Below, in pieces: positions 31,657-44,400 of a stretch of DNA of 64,000 nt. The stretch comes from Symbiodinium natans (Eukaryota > Sar > Dinophyceae > Suessiales > Symbiodiniaceae). A model generated the notes under the pieces. The model was not told the DNA's origin and made no database searches. It was given only the letters and a program-made list of their open reading frames with translations. The stretch lies in assembly GCA_905221605.1 (NCBI GenBank), contig CAJNDS010002646.1:597001-661000 (forward strand). The letters run 5' to 3'. The position numbers and the translations under genes were made by a program. How positions within the stretch are numbered: the first letter of the stretch is position 1; every line of letters starts with the position of its first letter.

Positions 31657-32197
31657 TGCTAAACCCTAAACTGAGAATGTACAAGCTTTTCTGTGCGGCT
31701 CTTGGGTCCCTAAACCCTTGTAAAACCCTTGCAAATCCCGGAAAAACGCCCCCTACAGGGTTAGGGGTCAGACCTGGGGGACCCCCCCCCCCCCCGCCCC
31801 ACCCTGAGATTTCAGCATTTTCCCGGGCCGGAGTTTTTCTCGGACGGGCTGTAAGACCCTTAATCCCAGGGTTTAGGGTTTAGGGTTTAGGGTTTAGGGT
31901 TTAGGTACTTAAAAGCAGGTTGTGTCCAGGTAGACCCTAAAAACTAACCTGAACCCGAAACCCTGAGCCCTCAACCGCATGAAAGGGCATTCGGGTTGGG
32001 GAGTTGCGTCTTAGGGTTTAGGGTTTAGGGTTTAGGGTTTCGGGTTTAGGGTTTAGGGTTTCGGGTGTAGGGTTTAGGGTTTAGGGTTTAGGGTCTCATC
32101 CATGGCTTAAATGGGCAAAGCCTCCGTTTGGCCACCAAAGCTTCTCTGGTGGCTAGATGGTTTATGTAGGGTTTAGGCTTTTTCCAAACCTCTGCAG

Positions 32198-32325
32198 AAC
32201 CGGCGAAAACCCAGACTTTGCCAAGCCCAACCCTCACGAGAAAGCCGCGCCGAACGAAAAGGAAGCTACCCCCCCCCCCCCCCCGCCCCCCCCTCCCCCA
32301 AAAGGGCCCTTGTATCGATGAGGAA
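32198..32325 (+). CDS. Candidate exon with poly-Pro (C-run) and frameshift
   Basis: The acceptor TTTTTCCAAACCTCTGCAG is strong. The frame reads TGENPDFAKPNPHEKAAPNE and then KEAT, then proline from runs of 16 and 8 C. The donor GAGGAA/GTAAGT at 32326 is perfect, but the frame reaches it (GPCIDEE) only if the C run differs by a base or two; as given the frame hits TGA. Confidence 0.5.
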
Positions 32326-32990
32326 GTAAGTTTCAAGCTCAGGTTGTTTAGGCTTAGGTTTTAGGGTTTGAAGCTTTCCAGTTCATGGTTTAAGCTTAGG
32401 ATTTATAGGGTTTAGGGTTTAGCACTCGGACTTTTCGGGTAGGTACTAGGTACCTTGAGAGAGCAGTGGGGAGTATTAAGGAACCTTGGGTTACATACCC
32501 TCCTTGAACCCCCCTTCCCTTGAGGACCCTATGAACCCCTACGGCCCGCAAACCCCTCAGCTCTGAAACTTTATAATTCCTAAAAACTATAAACTTTAAA
32601 CTCTGAAACCCCAATCCCTAAACCCACCTTTAAGCCCGATAGACAATGAAACCCCACTTCCCAAATATCCTGAAACTTGAACCCCTACAAAGCCTAAACT
32701 CTGAAACCCCTGATAAGCCCTCACACCCCAGTCCCTTAACCCTTCAAATCCCATAATGTACCCTCAACCCTGTAAACCCTAAAGAACCTAACCCTAAACC
32801 CTGAAGAGCCTACACCCCCTAAACCCTAAACCCTAAACCCTAAACCCTAAAGCCTAAAGCCTAAAGCCTAAACCCTAAACCCTAAACCCTAAAGCCTAAA
32901 CCCTAAACCCTAAACCCTAAACCCGAAACCCTAAACCCTAAACCCTAAACCCTAAACCCTAAACCCTAAACCCTAAACCCCATCCCTCAG

Positions 32991-33059
32991 GCTTTTGGCG
33001 GCGGCATGGCGGCCTCGACACTCTACACCCGGCGAGCGCGATGAGCGATGGGCGCCGAC
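32991..33059 (+). CDS. Candidate exon
   Basis: The acceptor is ACCCCATCCCTCAG and the donor is GAC/GTGAGA. The frame reads FWRRHGGLDTLHPASAMSDG. Confidence 0.45.
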
Positions 33060-33450
33060 GTGAGATGCACGGCCATCCCACTTTAGGGTCTAGGGTTTAG
33101 GGGTTTAGTTTACGGTTAAGGTTTAGGGGTTTAGTTTAGGGTTAAGGTTTAGGGGTTAGTTTAGGGTTAGGGTTTAGGGGTTTAGTTTAGGGCTTAAGGT
33201 TTAGGGGCTTGGTTTCGGGTTTAGGGGTTTGGTTTCGGGCTTGGGATTTAGGGGTAGTAGGGCCGTGTTAGGGGTGTAGATATTTCGGGCTGTGCAAAGT
33301 GCCCTTGAAACCCTTAACCCTACAACCCTCAACCCTCAGGCGTCTTCTCAACTTTTCATGGTTGGGGCTGGCTGTCCTCCTAGATCCATCTAAGCCTGCG
33401 AACTTCACCTTAAATCCCGGGAGTGCCACGGCACGCGGCAGGTGAGAGGA

Positions 33451-33471
33451 GGGGGGGGGGGGGGGGGGGGG
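33451..33471. repeat. G homopolymer, 21 nt
   Basis: Pure G run. Confidence 0.95.
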
Positions 33472-33733
33472 AGCAGTCGAGAAGGTAACTCAGCGTTTGT
33501 GCGGGTTCAAGGTAGTGTTCAAGTTGTAGTTGAGCAACTTGTAGAAGAATCCTGAAGCCTTGTCCTTCAACTTGCTTGCATGAATATGGCCTTGTCTGAT
33601 GCATGATCTTCTTCAACTCAAAGTTTAAGAAAACCCGAATGCGCTGCATTTTCCGAAACCCTAAACCCTAAACCCTAAACCCTAAACCTTAAACCCTAAA
33701 CCCTAAACCCGAAACTTTACTCCTTCCCCTCAG

Positions 33734-33794
33734 CCCTGTGTCTTCACGCCCAAGAACTCGTCCCTAAGATGCGGTGCTTTGGGCTCATCTAGGG
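33734..33794 (+). CDS. Candidate exon
   Basis: The acceptor is TTTACTCCTTCCCCTCAG. The frame reads PCVFTPKNSSLRCGALGSS. Donor GTAATT follows and leads into a family C-related sequence. Confidence 0.5.
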
Positions 33795-34128
33795 GTAATT
33801 ACATGGGCCCTTAATATCGTCCCTTACCTCCATCAAAGGGTTTAGGGTGTCGGGTTTAGGGTTTAGGGTTTAGGGTCGGATAAGAAGCTTGAACGGCTTG
33901 CTGGGGCTCTTGTTTTAGTTTTTGTTGGCGGGCAAGGGGGTCTTGTATCACAAAATACATCTACGTGTGTATATATATATATACATATATATACATATTT
34001 ATTTATTTATTTATTCGTTTATTTATGCACATCATACATATATATACACACAGAGAAGCAGTTCTGGCTATGTTATTTGCAGCGTTTGGGGCTTCGGGCT
34101 GTTAACGCTTGTTGCTTGGCGCACAGCT

Positions 34129-34149
34129 GGGGGGGGGGGGGGGGGGGGG
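34129..34149. repeat. G homopolymer, 21 nt
   Basis: Pure G run. Confidence 0.95.
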
Positions 34150-34292
34150 TGATGGAGCCCAACGGACCCTAGATCCTAAGCTTGCGGATTTAGGCTTTTT
34201 GTGGTTTTGGGGTTTGGGGTTGGGGGTTTAGGGTTAGTAGCGTAGGGTTTAGGGTTTAGGTTTTAGGGCTTAGGCTTTGATTTTGGTGACAG

Positions 34293-34367
34293 TGCGAGCG
34301 CAGAAATGCTCGGAATTGATGTGGGCACCTTTGTGTACAGAAAAGCTCATCACTCCATCGGCCCATA
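34293..34367 (+). CDS. Candidate exon before family A element
   Basis: The acceptor is TTTGATTTTGGTGACAG. The frame reads RAQKCSELMWAPLCTEKLIT and ends at CATA/GTAGGT. Another frame (MLGIDVGTFVYRKAHHS) is open too. Confidence 0.4.
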
Positions 34368-34370
34368 GTA

Positions 34371-34466
34371 GGTGGTGCTACAGTACGTCCTGAATAGGGA
34401 TTATAATTCTTGGGGCTACCATAATCCCTATTAAGGAGCGGTTAGTATACGGTTGGAATATCCCAA
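34371..34466. mobile_element. Family A element, diverged
   Basis: Right half GCGGTTAGTATACGG...ATATCCCAA matches family A; the left half is eroded. Confidence 0.5.
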
Positions 34467-34481
34467 GGTTTAGGCTTCGAG

Positions 34482-34547
34482 TACCACACGGTCTCGCACC
34501 CATCAATGGACCGACGTTTTGCCCGGACCATATGTCGACTTGTCGAA
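34482..34547 (+). CDS. Candidate 22-codon exon
   Basis: Phase 0 at both ends. The frame reads YHTVSHPSMDRRFARTIC and the donor is GAA/GTGAGAG. Confidence 0.45.
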
Positions 34548-34647
34548 GTGAGAGGTATGCGTGAGTGCTTTTGGAATCCAGAGGGTTTAGGGTTTAGGGT
34601 TTAGGGTTTAGGGTTTAGGGTTTAGGGTTTAGGGTTTAGGGCGTAGC

Positions 34648-35007
34648 ATGTGTGCCCTGTGCCCACTGCTGTATGCTGTTGTCCATGCTCGGCACTTGAT
34701 TCTCAGAGTCGACAAGTCCTTGGCTGCAGCAGCAGACGCTGCAAACTTGTTTGAAACACTACGTGTGCTACGACCGCTTCTGCAATACGCAGGCATGCCT
34801 TGTTTTCCAGGTTTCCAAAAGGACTTTCGGGATCCGAACTCTCAGGTCGGAGGTAGGGCTTGCATTTTTGGGCCTCCAAATGCCCCAAAGACCAATGAAC
34901 CAACCAGATTGCAAACCCCACCCGAATACTCAGGCTCTACGAGCTGCCATGTGTTCAGGGCCTACAGTCCTTACCGTTGCCGTGTGGGTTCTGGCGCATT
35001 TGCTTAA
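34648..35007 (+). CDS. 119-codon ORF, one of the longest non-repetitive frames
   Basis: Repeat-free ORF from ATG to TAA: CALCPLLYAVVHARHLIL, KSLAAAADAANLFETLRVLR, FRDPNSQVGGRACIFGPPNA. It follows a TTTAGGG run whose last TTTAG could be an acceptor. Beyond the TAA the same frame stays open to about 35060 over a further TAG. A second plus frame (34751-35089) is also open. No family recognised. Confidence 0.45.
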   Translation: MCALCPLLYAVVHARHLILRVDKSLAAAADAANLFETLRVLRPLLQYAGMPCFPGFQKDFRDPNSQVGGRACIFGPPNAPKTNEPTRLQTPPEYSGSTSCHVFRAYSPYRCRVGSGAFA

Positions 35008-35330
35008 ACCAGCCTTGGGCCCTGGGGTCACGCGGGCTAGGTCGGGCTGGAAGCGCTGCACCCTAAACCCCAAACTCTATACGATTTAGAGGGTTTACAG
35101 GGCTTAGGATGCACAACCCCAAGAATCTATGCTGACTTCTCCCTGATAATCCCCCCCCCACCTCCCCATAATCCTCCAGGGGTCATTGGGGGGGTACGTT
35201 CATCGCAATAAACCCTAGACCAGAACCCTAAACCCTAAACCCTATCAACCCTAGACCCGAAAAGTAAGCTTGTGTAATGAAGGGGCAACCTCTGGGCTAG
35301 GAGTGGAATACGCCCACTTCCGGCATACCT

Positions 35331-35458
35331 GCTGGTTCAGGGGTAGTGACTAGTAGGATTAGAAGTGTAACAAGTAAGGTTACGGTTACCTTCAAGTATT
35401 CTTACGGTTCGCCTACAAACATCCCTACTTTTAGACACTGCCCATGAACCTCCGAGTA
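35331..35458. mobile_element. Family B element
   Basis: Left end eroded, right end GCCCATGAACCTCCGAGTA clear. Confidence 0.55.
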
Positions 35459-35594
35459 TCCCGAAACCCTAAGCCCTAAACCCTTAACCCTTAACTCTTA
35501 ACCCGAAGCCCTAAACCCAAAACCCTAAACCCTTAGCCCTAAACCCTAAACCCTAAACCCTAAACCCTAAATCCCACCCCTTTTCTTGAGCCAG

Positions 35595-35682
35595 GAGCAG
35601 AACCTCACCACGAAGGATATCTACGGCCAGGACGTCATCGATGCGTTCTTCAAAAGCGAGGCTCGCAGGGCTCGTGGAGGGC
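35595..35682 (+). CDS. Strong candidate exon
   Basis: The acceptor is CACCCCTTTTCTTGAGCCAG. The frame reads EQNLTTKDIYGQDVIDAFF and then KSEARRARGG. With a GC donor at 35683 it joins in phase to the next exon. Confidence 0.55.
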
Positions 35683-38600
35683 TTGGGGTTTAGGGTTTAG
35701 GGTTTCGGGTTTAGGATTAGGGTTTAGGGTTAGGGTTGAAGGTTTAGGGTTCAGGGTTCAGGGTTCAGGGCTCAGGGCTCATGGGATTGAGGCCGAGGGT
35801 TTCAGGGCCTATCTTGGAGGAGTTGCCGAGCCCTCAGCCCGAAAAACCAAAGGCCCCAAAATCACCATTAGGGTTTAGGGTTTAGTGTTTAGGGTTTAGG
35901 GTTTAGGGTTCCAGCACAAAACCCAAACCTTCCGCGAAACCCATCTCAATCGTGGCTCAAACCCACGACCGCGGAACTAGAACCCGAAACCCTAAACCCT
36001 AAACCCTAAACCCTAAACCCCGGTTTCCTCAAGCCATGGCTCTGGGAAACGGAGCCTTGAAGGGGACCCCGCCTTAGGAAGTCTCAGGGGGCCTTGCCTA
36101 AGAACACCGCAGGGGCTTTGAGAGGGGGATTAGGGTTTAGGGTTTATAGGGCGTAGGGTTAGGGGTTTCTGACCCCTGGTTTCCCGATAGACATTTATTT
36201 ACGAATACTCGCGCTACGACATGGAGATCAATACCTCGCGAACATGCAGCGTTTTGGGTCTTAGCCGGCTCGAACCATTTGGTTTAGGGTCTCCTCGCAG
36301 GGAGATGTGATGAGTGAGCAGATCGCGATCATTCAGGACCTCATGCTGTCGCCAATGTCTAAAGAAGTATAGAGTGCCCTTCAGACGGCTATTTGAAAAA
36401 ACAAGTTCTGACTGTAGGGACCCCCAGCGAAGCCCCAAACCCTAAACTTCCCGGTCAAAGGTGTAGGGATTATGGTTTCCCAGCCGGCGAGTTTGGTTGC
36501 CGAAGATTTGTTTTAAAGGGAAGTATTCGGGGATGCAGTGGTTACTAAGCAGCAAACCGTACATGAGCTAAATTTCAGCGCCTTATTTCCGGCTAACCCT
36601 AAACCCTGAAATCCCAAAACCCAAAACCCTAAACCCTAAACCCTAAACCCGGTTGTAACCTTTGGGAAGGTCGTATCCTCTCGATCTATGTCTACCAAAA
36701 ACAACAGCCAGCAGAAGACACACGCAACACATTCTCCCACTCTCACACACACATACACACCCGCACACTTGCACACTGGCACTCTCACACGCTGATACGC
36801 ACTAGAACCCACTTTAGGGTTCAGAGCTTCGAGTTTCTTTAACAAGGGATTCAGGGATGGAGATGCCACATAAGTATTCCTGATGCAACCGTTCAAGGGA
36901 CTATGTAGGCACCCTCACCCTAACTTGCCAACTAAGATCGATTGGGACGAATGGCTTGCTTTTTCTGGCGGATTCAAGGATTCGAGGGGCGGCAAGCTTG
37001 CATCTTTGGGTTACTGTTTTGGGGTTTAGGGTTTAGGGTGTAGGGTTTAGGGTTTAGGAATTAGGGTTCAGGGTTTAGTGTGCAAGGGGTGCTTGCAGCC
37101 TCACGTTCCAAGGGCTCGTGCCGGCAAGTGTTCACGGAGCAGTCTGCTAATCCTTGTGGGTTTGTTCTTTTTATGACGTTTGAGGTTTTTCAGGCATGTT
37201 AGCGTTTAGGGTTTAGGGTTTAGGGTTTAGGGTTTAGGGTTTAGGGCTTCCAGACGTCCCTCTCCTGGCAGGACTACCGGAACAGCTCCCTGCCGGAGAG
37301 CCGCTCCTCCGCAACACCTACCATCTGCATCCATGGGTGGGTTTAGGGTTTAGGGTTTAGGGTTAGGGTTTAGGGTTTAGGTTTTAGGGTTCAGGGTTTA
37401 GGGTTTAGGGTTTAGGGTTTAGGGTTTAGGGTATGTTGCCCAAGGGTTCCACTCAGGGTTTGGGGTTTGGGTTTTAGGGTTTGGGGTTTGAAGTTTAGGG
37501 TTTAGGGGTTTGACTTGCTGTACGCAAAGAGTCCTTAAGCTTCGGCCCTAACCCTTCACGGCGCTGGATGTCATACCCTGAGGCGTTGAACCGTAGCTGC
37601 CATCATCACACACACCGATCCCTAAACCTAAGGGTAGCTACTATCCCTTGCTTGGTAGCCCAGTGCTACCCCCTACCCTTTGTTGTTTCTGGGTTCCCTT
37701 GTAAAGCAGCCAACCCCAAAAAGGGTGCCCTTCTTGTGATATGGTTCCTGGGCTACCAAGCCTAGAGTATGGTCCCGTGCCTTCCTTAAAGGGTGCAGCA
37801 GTATGGGCCCTTTTATTTTTCAGGGTATATAACGGGTATATTAGCCTTATACGGGGTCCCCTACTTTAAGGGCCCATATTCAGGGCCCATGTAACTACCC
37901 TAATTCGATGAAAGCCACATCGAAATCCAGAATGCGCACAGGCGAAAGCTCCGCCCCCTGTCCCTCCCTCCCTCCCTCCCCTCACCACCTCCACAGTCAA
38001 GCCCCAAAAATCGAAAGTTGCCACTGTCTCCGGCCCTCTCACCAACAGCGTTTAGTTTGGCTTTGGGGAGGGTCTTAGGGATTAGGGCTTAGGGTTTATA
38101 AGGGTTTTAGGGCTTAGGGGTGCATGCGGCATGTGGCAATTGCGCAGGATGACCCTGCAATAACTCCCGAACCCGTGTAGAAGACGCCACACCAGTGCCG
38201 CACATTGCTAAACCCTGGGCCCCCAAGTATTGGTCTGTTTCGCCCTTCTTGTATTAGAGGTCCTGGTTCTCTCAGAATACAAACCCACGAAGCTACAAGA
38301 AAGGTGATGTTCTTTATATTGCTCTTGGACTTCTGGAGAACCCGAAGAGTCCACTTATAATTCTATTGTGCAACCCTCCTAGATCGGGCACAGTTTGTGT
38401 CCTATAGGTACTATAAAGGAACCCCTTTAAGGCCCAAGTATATACCTTTTGGGCTACATTAGCATGGTTGTTGGTATCTAACTCCAGAATCCTTGGCAGC
38501 TCCACCCAGCCTTTTTGCCTACTGTCGACCCCAAAGTAGGTATCATGTCTGGCACTTGGCAGGGAATACGCACCCTAAACCCTAAACCCTAAACCTTAAA

Positions 38601-41387
38601 CCCTAGTTGCACTCGCTTTAGCTACATGGGCCGCTATTAAGCGTTCTTGGAGGGTGGTCCGCAATTATGCGAAGTGGGCGGCCCGGGGAGGAAGGGCGGG
38701 GAGCCGGGGAGCCAAAAGCAAATATACATTTTGAGTAAGAAACTCCGGAATTTTCTGGTGTCCGGCTTTCTTTGATTTTTTTGAGATTTCATTACGAAAT
38801 AGGCCCCCAAACAATTTTCCAAGGGAGTAGCCCACGAGCTGCCCTGATTCGCTTTTCGTAAATTATTTCGGTTACCCGCATTAATCCGCAGCCCCCCTGG
38901 CCAGGGAGCTACAAAGCCTGGAAAGCTCAGCCCCTCAAGCTTCAGGCCCTAGCCCCCCCACCCCCACCCCCCGTCCCAGCCTATAGAGGATCCCCGAAAT
39001 CCCCAAGTTTGTTGGGGGCGGGGGGACCCCTGGACACTAAACCCTAGCCCTAAACCCTAAACCCTAAACCCTAAACCCTAAACCGGACACTAAAGCGAGT
39101 CCAACATTAAACCCTAAGTGGAGCCCTGGGGGGAACATGGTACCCTGAACTCAACCCGCGCCCCCGCCCCCAGGCCACATTCAGGCCGCACTGGAAGAGT
39201 TGGAGGCGCCGAAAACCTATTAGGGTTTAGGGTTTAGGGTTCAGGGTTCAGGGTTCAGGGTTTAGGGTTTTGGGTTCAGGGTTTGGGGTTTAGGGTTTAG
39301 GGTTTCTCGGAAGAACCTAGTATCGGGATTTTTGGAGGTTATGACTCTAAAATCCTGATAGAATCCGTGAGTTAACCTAAAAATAGGCTCTGTTGTGGTC
39401 TTCAAGGTAAAGCCCTAAACCATCAGGAAATGAAGTCTTGCTAGTGCTAAGGGTTCAGGGTTTAAGGTTTAAGGCTCAGGGTTGAGAGGGTTTACGGTTT
39501 AGGCTTTGGGAATCATGCCCTTCACCCGTATCCCCCAGATGATCCCGCAAAGAATTGTGTAGGATAAGGTGCCCGATTCTTAGTTTCCTTCCGAAACCCT
39601 AAACCCAAAACCAAAAACCCTAATCCCTAATCCTACAGCCTGAACCCTAAACCTAAACCCTAAACCCTAAACCCTAAACCCTAAACCCTAAACCGGTTCA
39701 AGGTTTCAGGTGCCCTAGAAGCTCTTGGTCCACACCATAGGCATGATCCCCGAGGCCTTGCTTCTTCGCGCCTTGAGGGTTAGGGTTTAGGGTTTAGGGT
39801 TTAGGGTTTAGGGTTTAGGGTTTAGGGTTTAGGGTTTAGGGTTTAGGGTTTAGGGTTTAGGGTTTAGGGTTTAGGGTCAGAAGGATCCAAGCGAACGCGA
39901 AACCGCTGTTGTGGAGCAGCTGAAAAGGATGTCTGCAAAGGTAGATGCCACTTGCATCATTTCAGGTGTCTTGTCTGCTGCCACGGAAGTGCTCAGTCCG
40001 GGTAAAGGGCGTGCCTTCTCCTCCGTCTTGAGCCAATGCCTGAGCAAGGTTTCATGAATCGTTGTCACCCCCGCCCAAGCTTCAAGCGCTAAGCCGCTAG
40101 TAATTAAATGATTTCGTTCACTAGGTCATTAGGGGCTTAGGGTTTAGGGTGGAGGGTTTTAGGGATCATCCTTGACAGGGGTTTAGGGTTTAGGGTATAG
40201 GGTTTAGGGTTTAGGGTTTAGGACTACATGTATGACTTACATAGTGAATCAGTATATTGATTCAGATATTGATCACATATTGGTTTTTATGTTGAAAGTT
40301 GATTTTTTAACTGGTTTTTATTCTGTAGAATCAATATTCTATATTGATTCTGCAACCGCCCCAAGAAATCAAGATATTCATTGTACTCAATTAATTGCGG
40401 ATGCACAGGGAGGGGTGCGGGTAAAAGTGCAAGACGGTCAGGTTTTTGGGTTGAAGGCTGTAGGGTTTAGGGTTTATATAGGTTTAGGAACCCTAAACCA
40501 AAACCCCTGAATCCTAAAACCTACAGAGTCAGGATTTGGGGTATTCAGGCCTCTTGCTGTTCTATACAAGGAGGGGGGGCTTCTAAACACTCCGGCCTCA
40601 ACCGAAGCTACAACCCTCATATAATCCCACGATTTAGGGTTTAGGCTTCAGGGTTTAGGGACCCCAGAACCTAACCACAGCAAGCACAACCATAAATGAG
40701 CTGCCACACCACGAAACATGGCAAGCAAAGTACGGATTACGAGAAAGCTTGCTGGTTGCCCGAGTTGCGCTTGTACGCCTCAAGCTGACGTGAACCATCG
40801 TCCGGGGTCTTTAGGGTTTAGTTAGGGCTGGGGCAACCCGAAAACCCAAACCCCTGAACCCCTCAACCCCTAAACCCCTAAACCCCTAAACCCCTAAACC
40901 CCTAAACCCCTAAACCCCTAAACCCCTAAACCCCTAAACCCCTTAACCCCTTAACCCCTTAAACCCTAAACCCTAAACCCCTAAACCCTAAACCCTAAGC
41001 CCTAAACCCCTAAGCCCTAAACCCCTAAACCCTAAACCCTACCCCTAAACCCTAAACCCCTCAACCCCTAAACCCCTCAACCTGGTAGCCCCTCTGCCAG
41101 GAAGTCCTCCACCAAGTCGACCATGCAGGGCACCGAGACTAGGAGGAGTTTGGAGTTCAGGGTTTTATGAGCTTAGGGTTTAGGGTTTGGAGTTTAGGGT
41201 TTGGGGTTTAGGGTTTAGGCTTGAGGGTTTCCCCGTGTTTCGACTGCAATTGTAGTTATAGGGTGTATGTAGGGTTCATGCAGTCTTGATGTAGGGTTTG
41301 CATGGGGCTCTCAACCCTGACGAGAACCCAGAGTAGGCCCTTATTCCCTTTCTTTGGAGTTTGGGCTCATGAGCACATTTTCTATTG

Positions 41388-41439
<52 letters not shown>

Positions 41440-44400
41440 CTACTACTCCTACTACTCCTACTACTCCTACTCCTCCTACTCCTCCCAGCTTTCTCTTGCG
41501 TCTTGCTAAACTTGGAGACATCTCGACTTGGCAGCTGGGCTACTCAGCGTCATGGTTCGGGAGGTTGTCCCATGCCCTAAGCCCTAAGCCCTAAACCCTA
41601 AGCCCTAAACCCTAAACCCTAAATAGAGGGCTCAATTGATGGACTGAAGACCGGCAGGGTTTCCAGTTCGAGGGCCGGCTTCAGGTGTCGCCATCTCAAG
41701 CTTTCATGGGCTCCTGCTCTTAACCCCTGACCTAGTGCTCTGGGATTTAGATTCTCGGGGTTTGGAGGGTCTTAGGGTGCTAAACCTAAACCCTAAACCC
41801 TAAACCCTAAACCCTAAACCCTATTTTAGGGTTTAGGGTTTAGGGTTTAGCTAGGGTTGCAGTAGGCTAGGATCGCATGAATAAAGGGAGTCATACTCGG
41901 ACCCCTAAGGATATCCCCTAAGAGGTCCCTGAATCTACTCCGAAGATGGCTCTTATACTACCTTAAGGATGTTCGAAAAAAAGTTCCCCCAAAACCCAAT
42001 GGTCCAAGGCAGAACCCCGAGCCCTAAATCCTAAACCCTAAACCCTCAACCGCCTGGAACGAAGCCCTAGGCCGGCAATCTCCACAACATGGGCGGCATG
42101 CAGCCGCTGCTGGCCCGGCCGCTCAGGGAAAAACCTGCCGACCTTGCACAGCCCTAAACCCTAGACCCGAGACCCTAGACCCTAAGACCCTAGAACCCTA
42201 AACCCTATAAACCCTAGCTAAACCCTGTCCAAAACAGCCATGGCCCACTGAGTACAGGGTGTCGTTTTTTTGTTTAATTTTTATGTGGTTTCACGGTTTT
42301 TAGGGTTGAAGGGCTTAGGGCTTTAGGGTTTAATGTTTTAGGGTTTTAGGGTTTTAGGGTTTTAGGGTTTTAGGGTTTTAGGGTTTTAGGGTTTTAGGGT
42401 TTAGGGCTTTAGGTTCAGGGTTCTAGGGTTTTAGGGTTTAATGTTTTTTTTCGGTTTTAGGGTTTAGGGCTTTAGGTTCAGGGTTCTAGGGTTTTAGGGT
42501 TTAATGTTTTTCGGTTTTAGGGTTTAGGGCTTTAGGTTTAGGGTTCTAGGGTTTTGGGGTTCAATGTTTTACGGTTTTAGTAGGGTTTAGGGTTTAGGGT
42601 TTAGGGTTTAGGACCGTTTAGGACGCAAGCCCTGAACACCCCAAACCCCAAATCCTTTCAAAGGCCCTCACACTGGCTTATCGGGGTTTGGAGCTTTAAG
42701 GGTTACTTGGAGGTTCACAGGCAGTTATAAGTGGGGTTAGAAGTAGGGTAACTGTACGTATATCTCCTTACCTAAGTAAGGTGAAAACCCTACTTTTGGC
42801 TAGAAATGCACCCTAAGTGCTAAAGCCTAAGCCCTAAACCCGAAGCCCTAAACCCTAAGCCCTAAACCCTAAACAAAACCCTAAACCCTAAACCCTAAAC
42901 CCTAAAGCTCAGAATCAACACGAGGCCCTGAACAGTTTTGCCCTGTAGCCTCCATCCCAGTCCTAAGCCCTCTGGTGCAATGGTGCGTTTTCAGAAGCCG
43001 ACCAAGCGCTGCTCAATCCCGAAGTGGCTGAAGTGCATGCTTGAAGACAAGCTGGAGGACCATGGACAAGACGCGCTTCACATGCTTTACAAGAGACTTT
43101 TGACTTACATTGCTTCCATGTCGACCGAAGGCCACGGAGCGGGATTTGGACCACCTGGCCATAACCCCTAAACCTCAACCCTCAACCCTCAACCCTAAGC
43201 CCTAAACCCTAAACCTTAAACCCTAAACCCTAAACCTTAAACCCTCAACCCTAAGCCCTAAACCCTAAACCCTAAACCCTAAGCCCTAAACCCTAAACCC
43301 TAAACCTTAAACCCTAAACCCTAAACCCTAAACCCTCAACCCTCAACCCTAAACCCTAAACCCTAAACTCTAAACCCTAAACCCTAAACCCAGGACCTGG
43401 CGTTGGGCTCCAGCCGCGAGGCAGAGAATCGGTCAGCTGCGGTTGTCGTGCCTCAAGTCAAAGGGGTCTCCCAAGCCTCCTCCCCCCGAACGGGTTTAGG
43501 GTTTAGGGTTTAGGGTTTAGGGTTTAGGGTTTAGGGTTTAGGGTTTAGGGTTTAGGGCTTGCCATGAACATCAAGTTCGGTAGGGGAGGAGAGAGAGCTT
43601 CTGAGAGCGCGCTGGACAAGCAGGCCTCTACTCTACCCCACCGTTCGTTGCACGGTCTCAAGCCCATCCTCTGGGAGTTCTGCATGTTTCATCTTGAGGA
43701 TCTGGCAGGGTAGGTGGGGTTTTGGGTTCAGGGTTTTCAGGGTTTATAGGGTTTATAGGGTTTATAGGTTTTATAGGGTTTATAGGGTTTTAGGGTTTAT
43801 AGGTTTTACAGGGTTTATAGGGTTTAGGTAGCTGGGGTTTACGCTTCATAACGGCCTACAGAGTATCCCCAAGAGCAGCGGCCAGCTTCGACCAAACACG
43901 GCCTGGAGACCTGCACCAATACTGCTGACGCCCGCGAACTTTAAACCCGTAACACCCACCACCCCACCTCCCCCAATCAAAAACAATCCACGACTTAACA
44001 AGCTAAGAAAACCCTGAACCGTGAAACTGGAACCCTAAAACCTAAACCCCAACCCCTAAACCCTAAACTCTTAGCTAAACCAAAAACACTCAGCACCAAC
44101 AGCTAACCCACCCCTCCAGTCAATCCTGGCACACTGGGAGGTTCATGGGTAGTTGCAAATGGGGGGTTATAAGTTCGGCAACTATCAGAGTAACTGGTTA
44201 TATTCTTATTTGGGGGGGGTACTTTTTTGACCCTACTTAGAATTTCCCTTGAACCTTCAAGTAGCCCTAAACCATAAACCGTAAACCCTAAACCCTAAAT
44301 ATAAACCCTAAACCCTAAACCCTAAACCCTAAGCCCGACTCGCGGAGGAGAAAACACGCGCTCTGGCTCTCTGGGCCCTGGGTGTGCGGCGCTTTGAGAT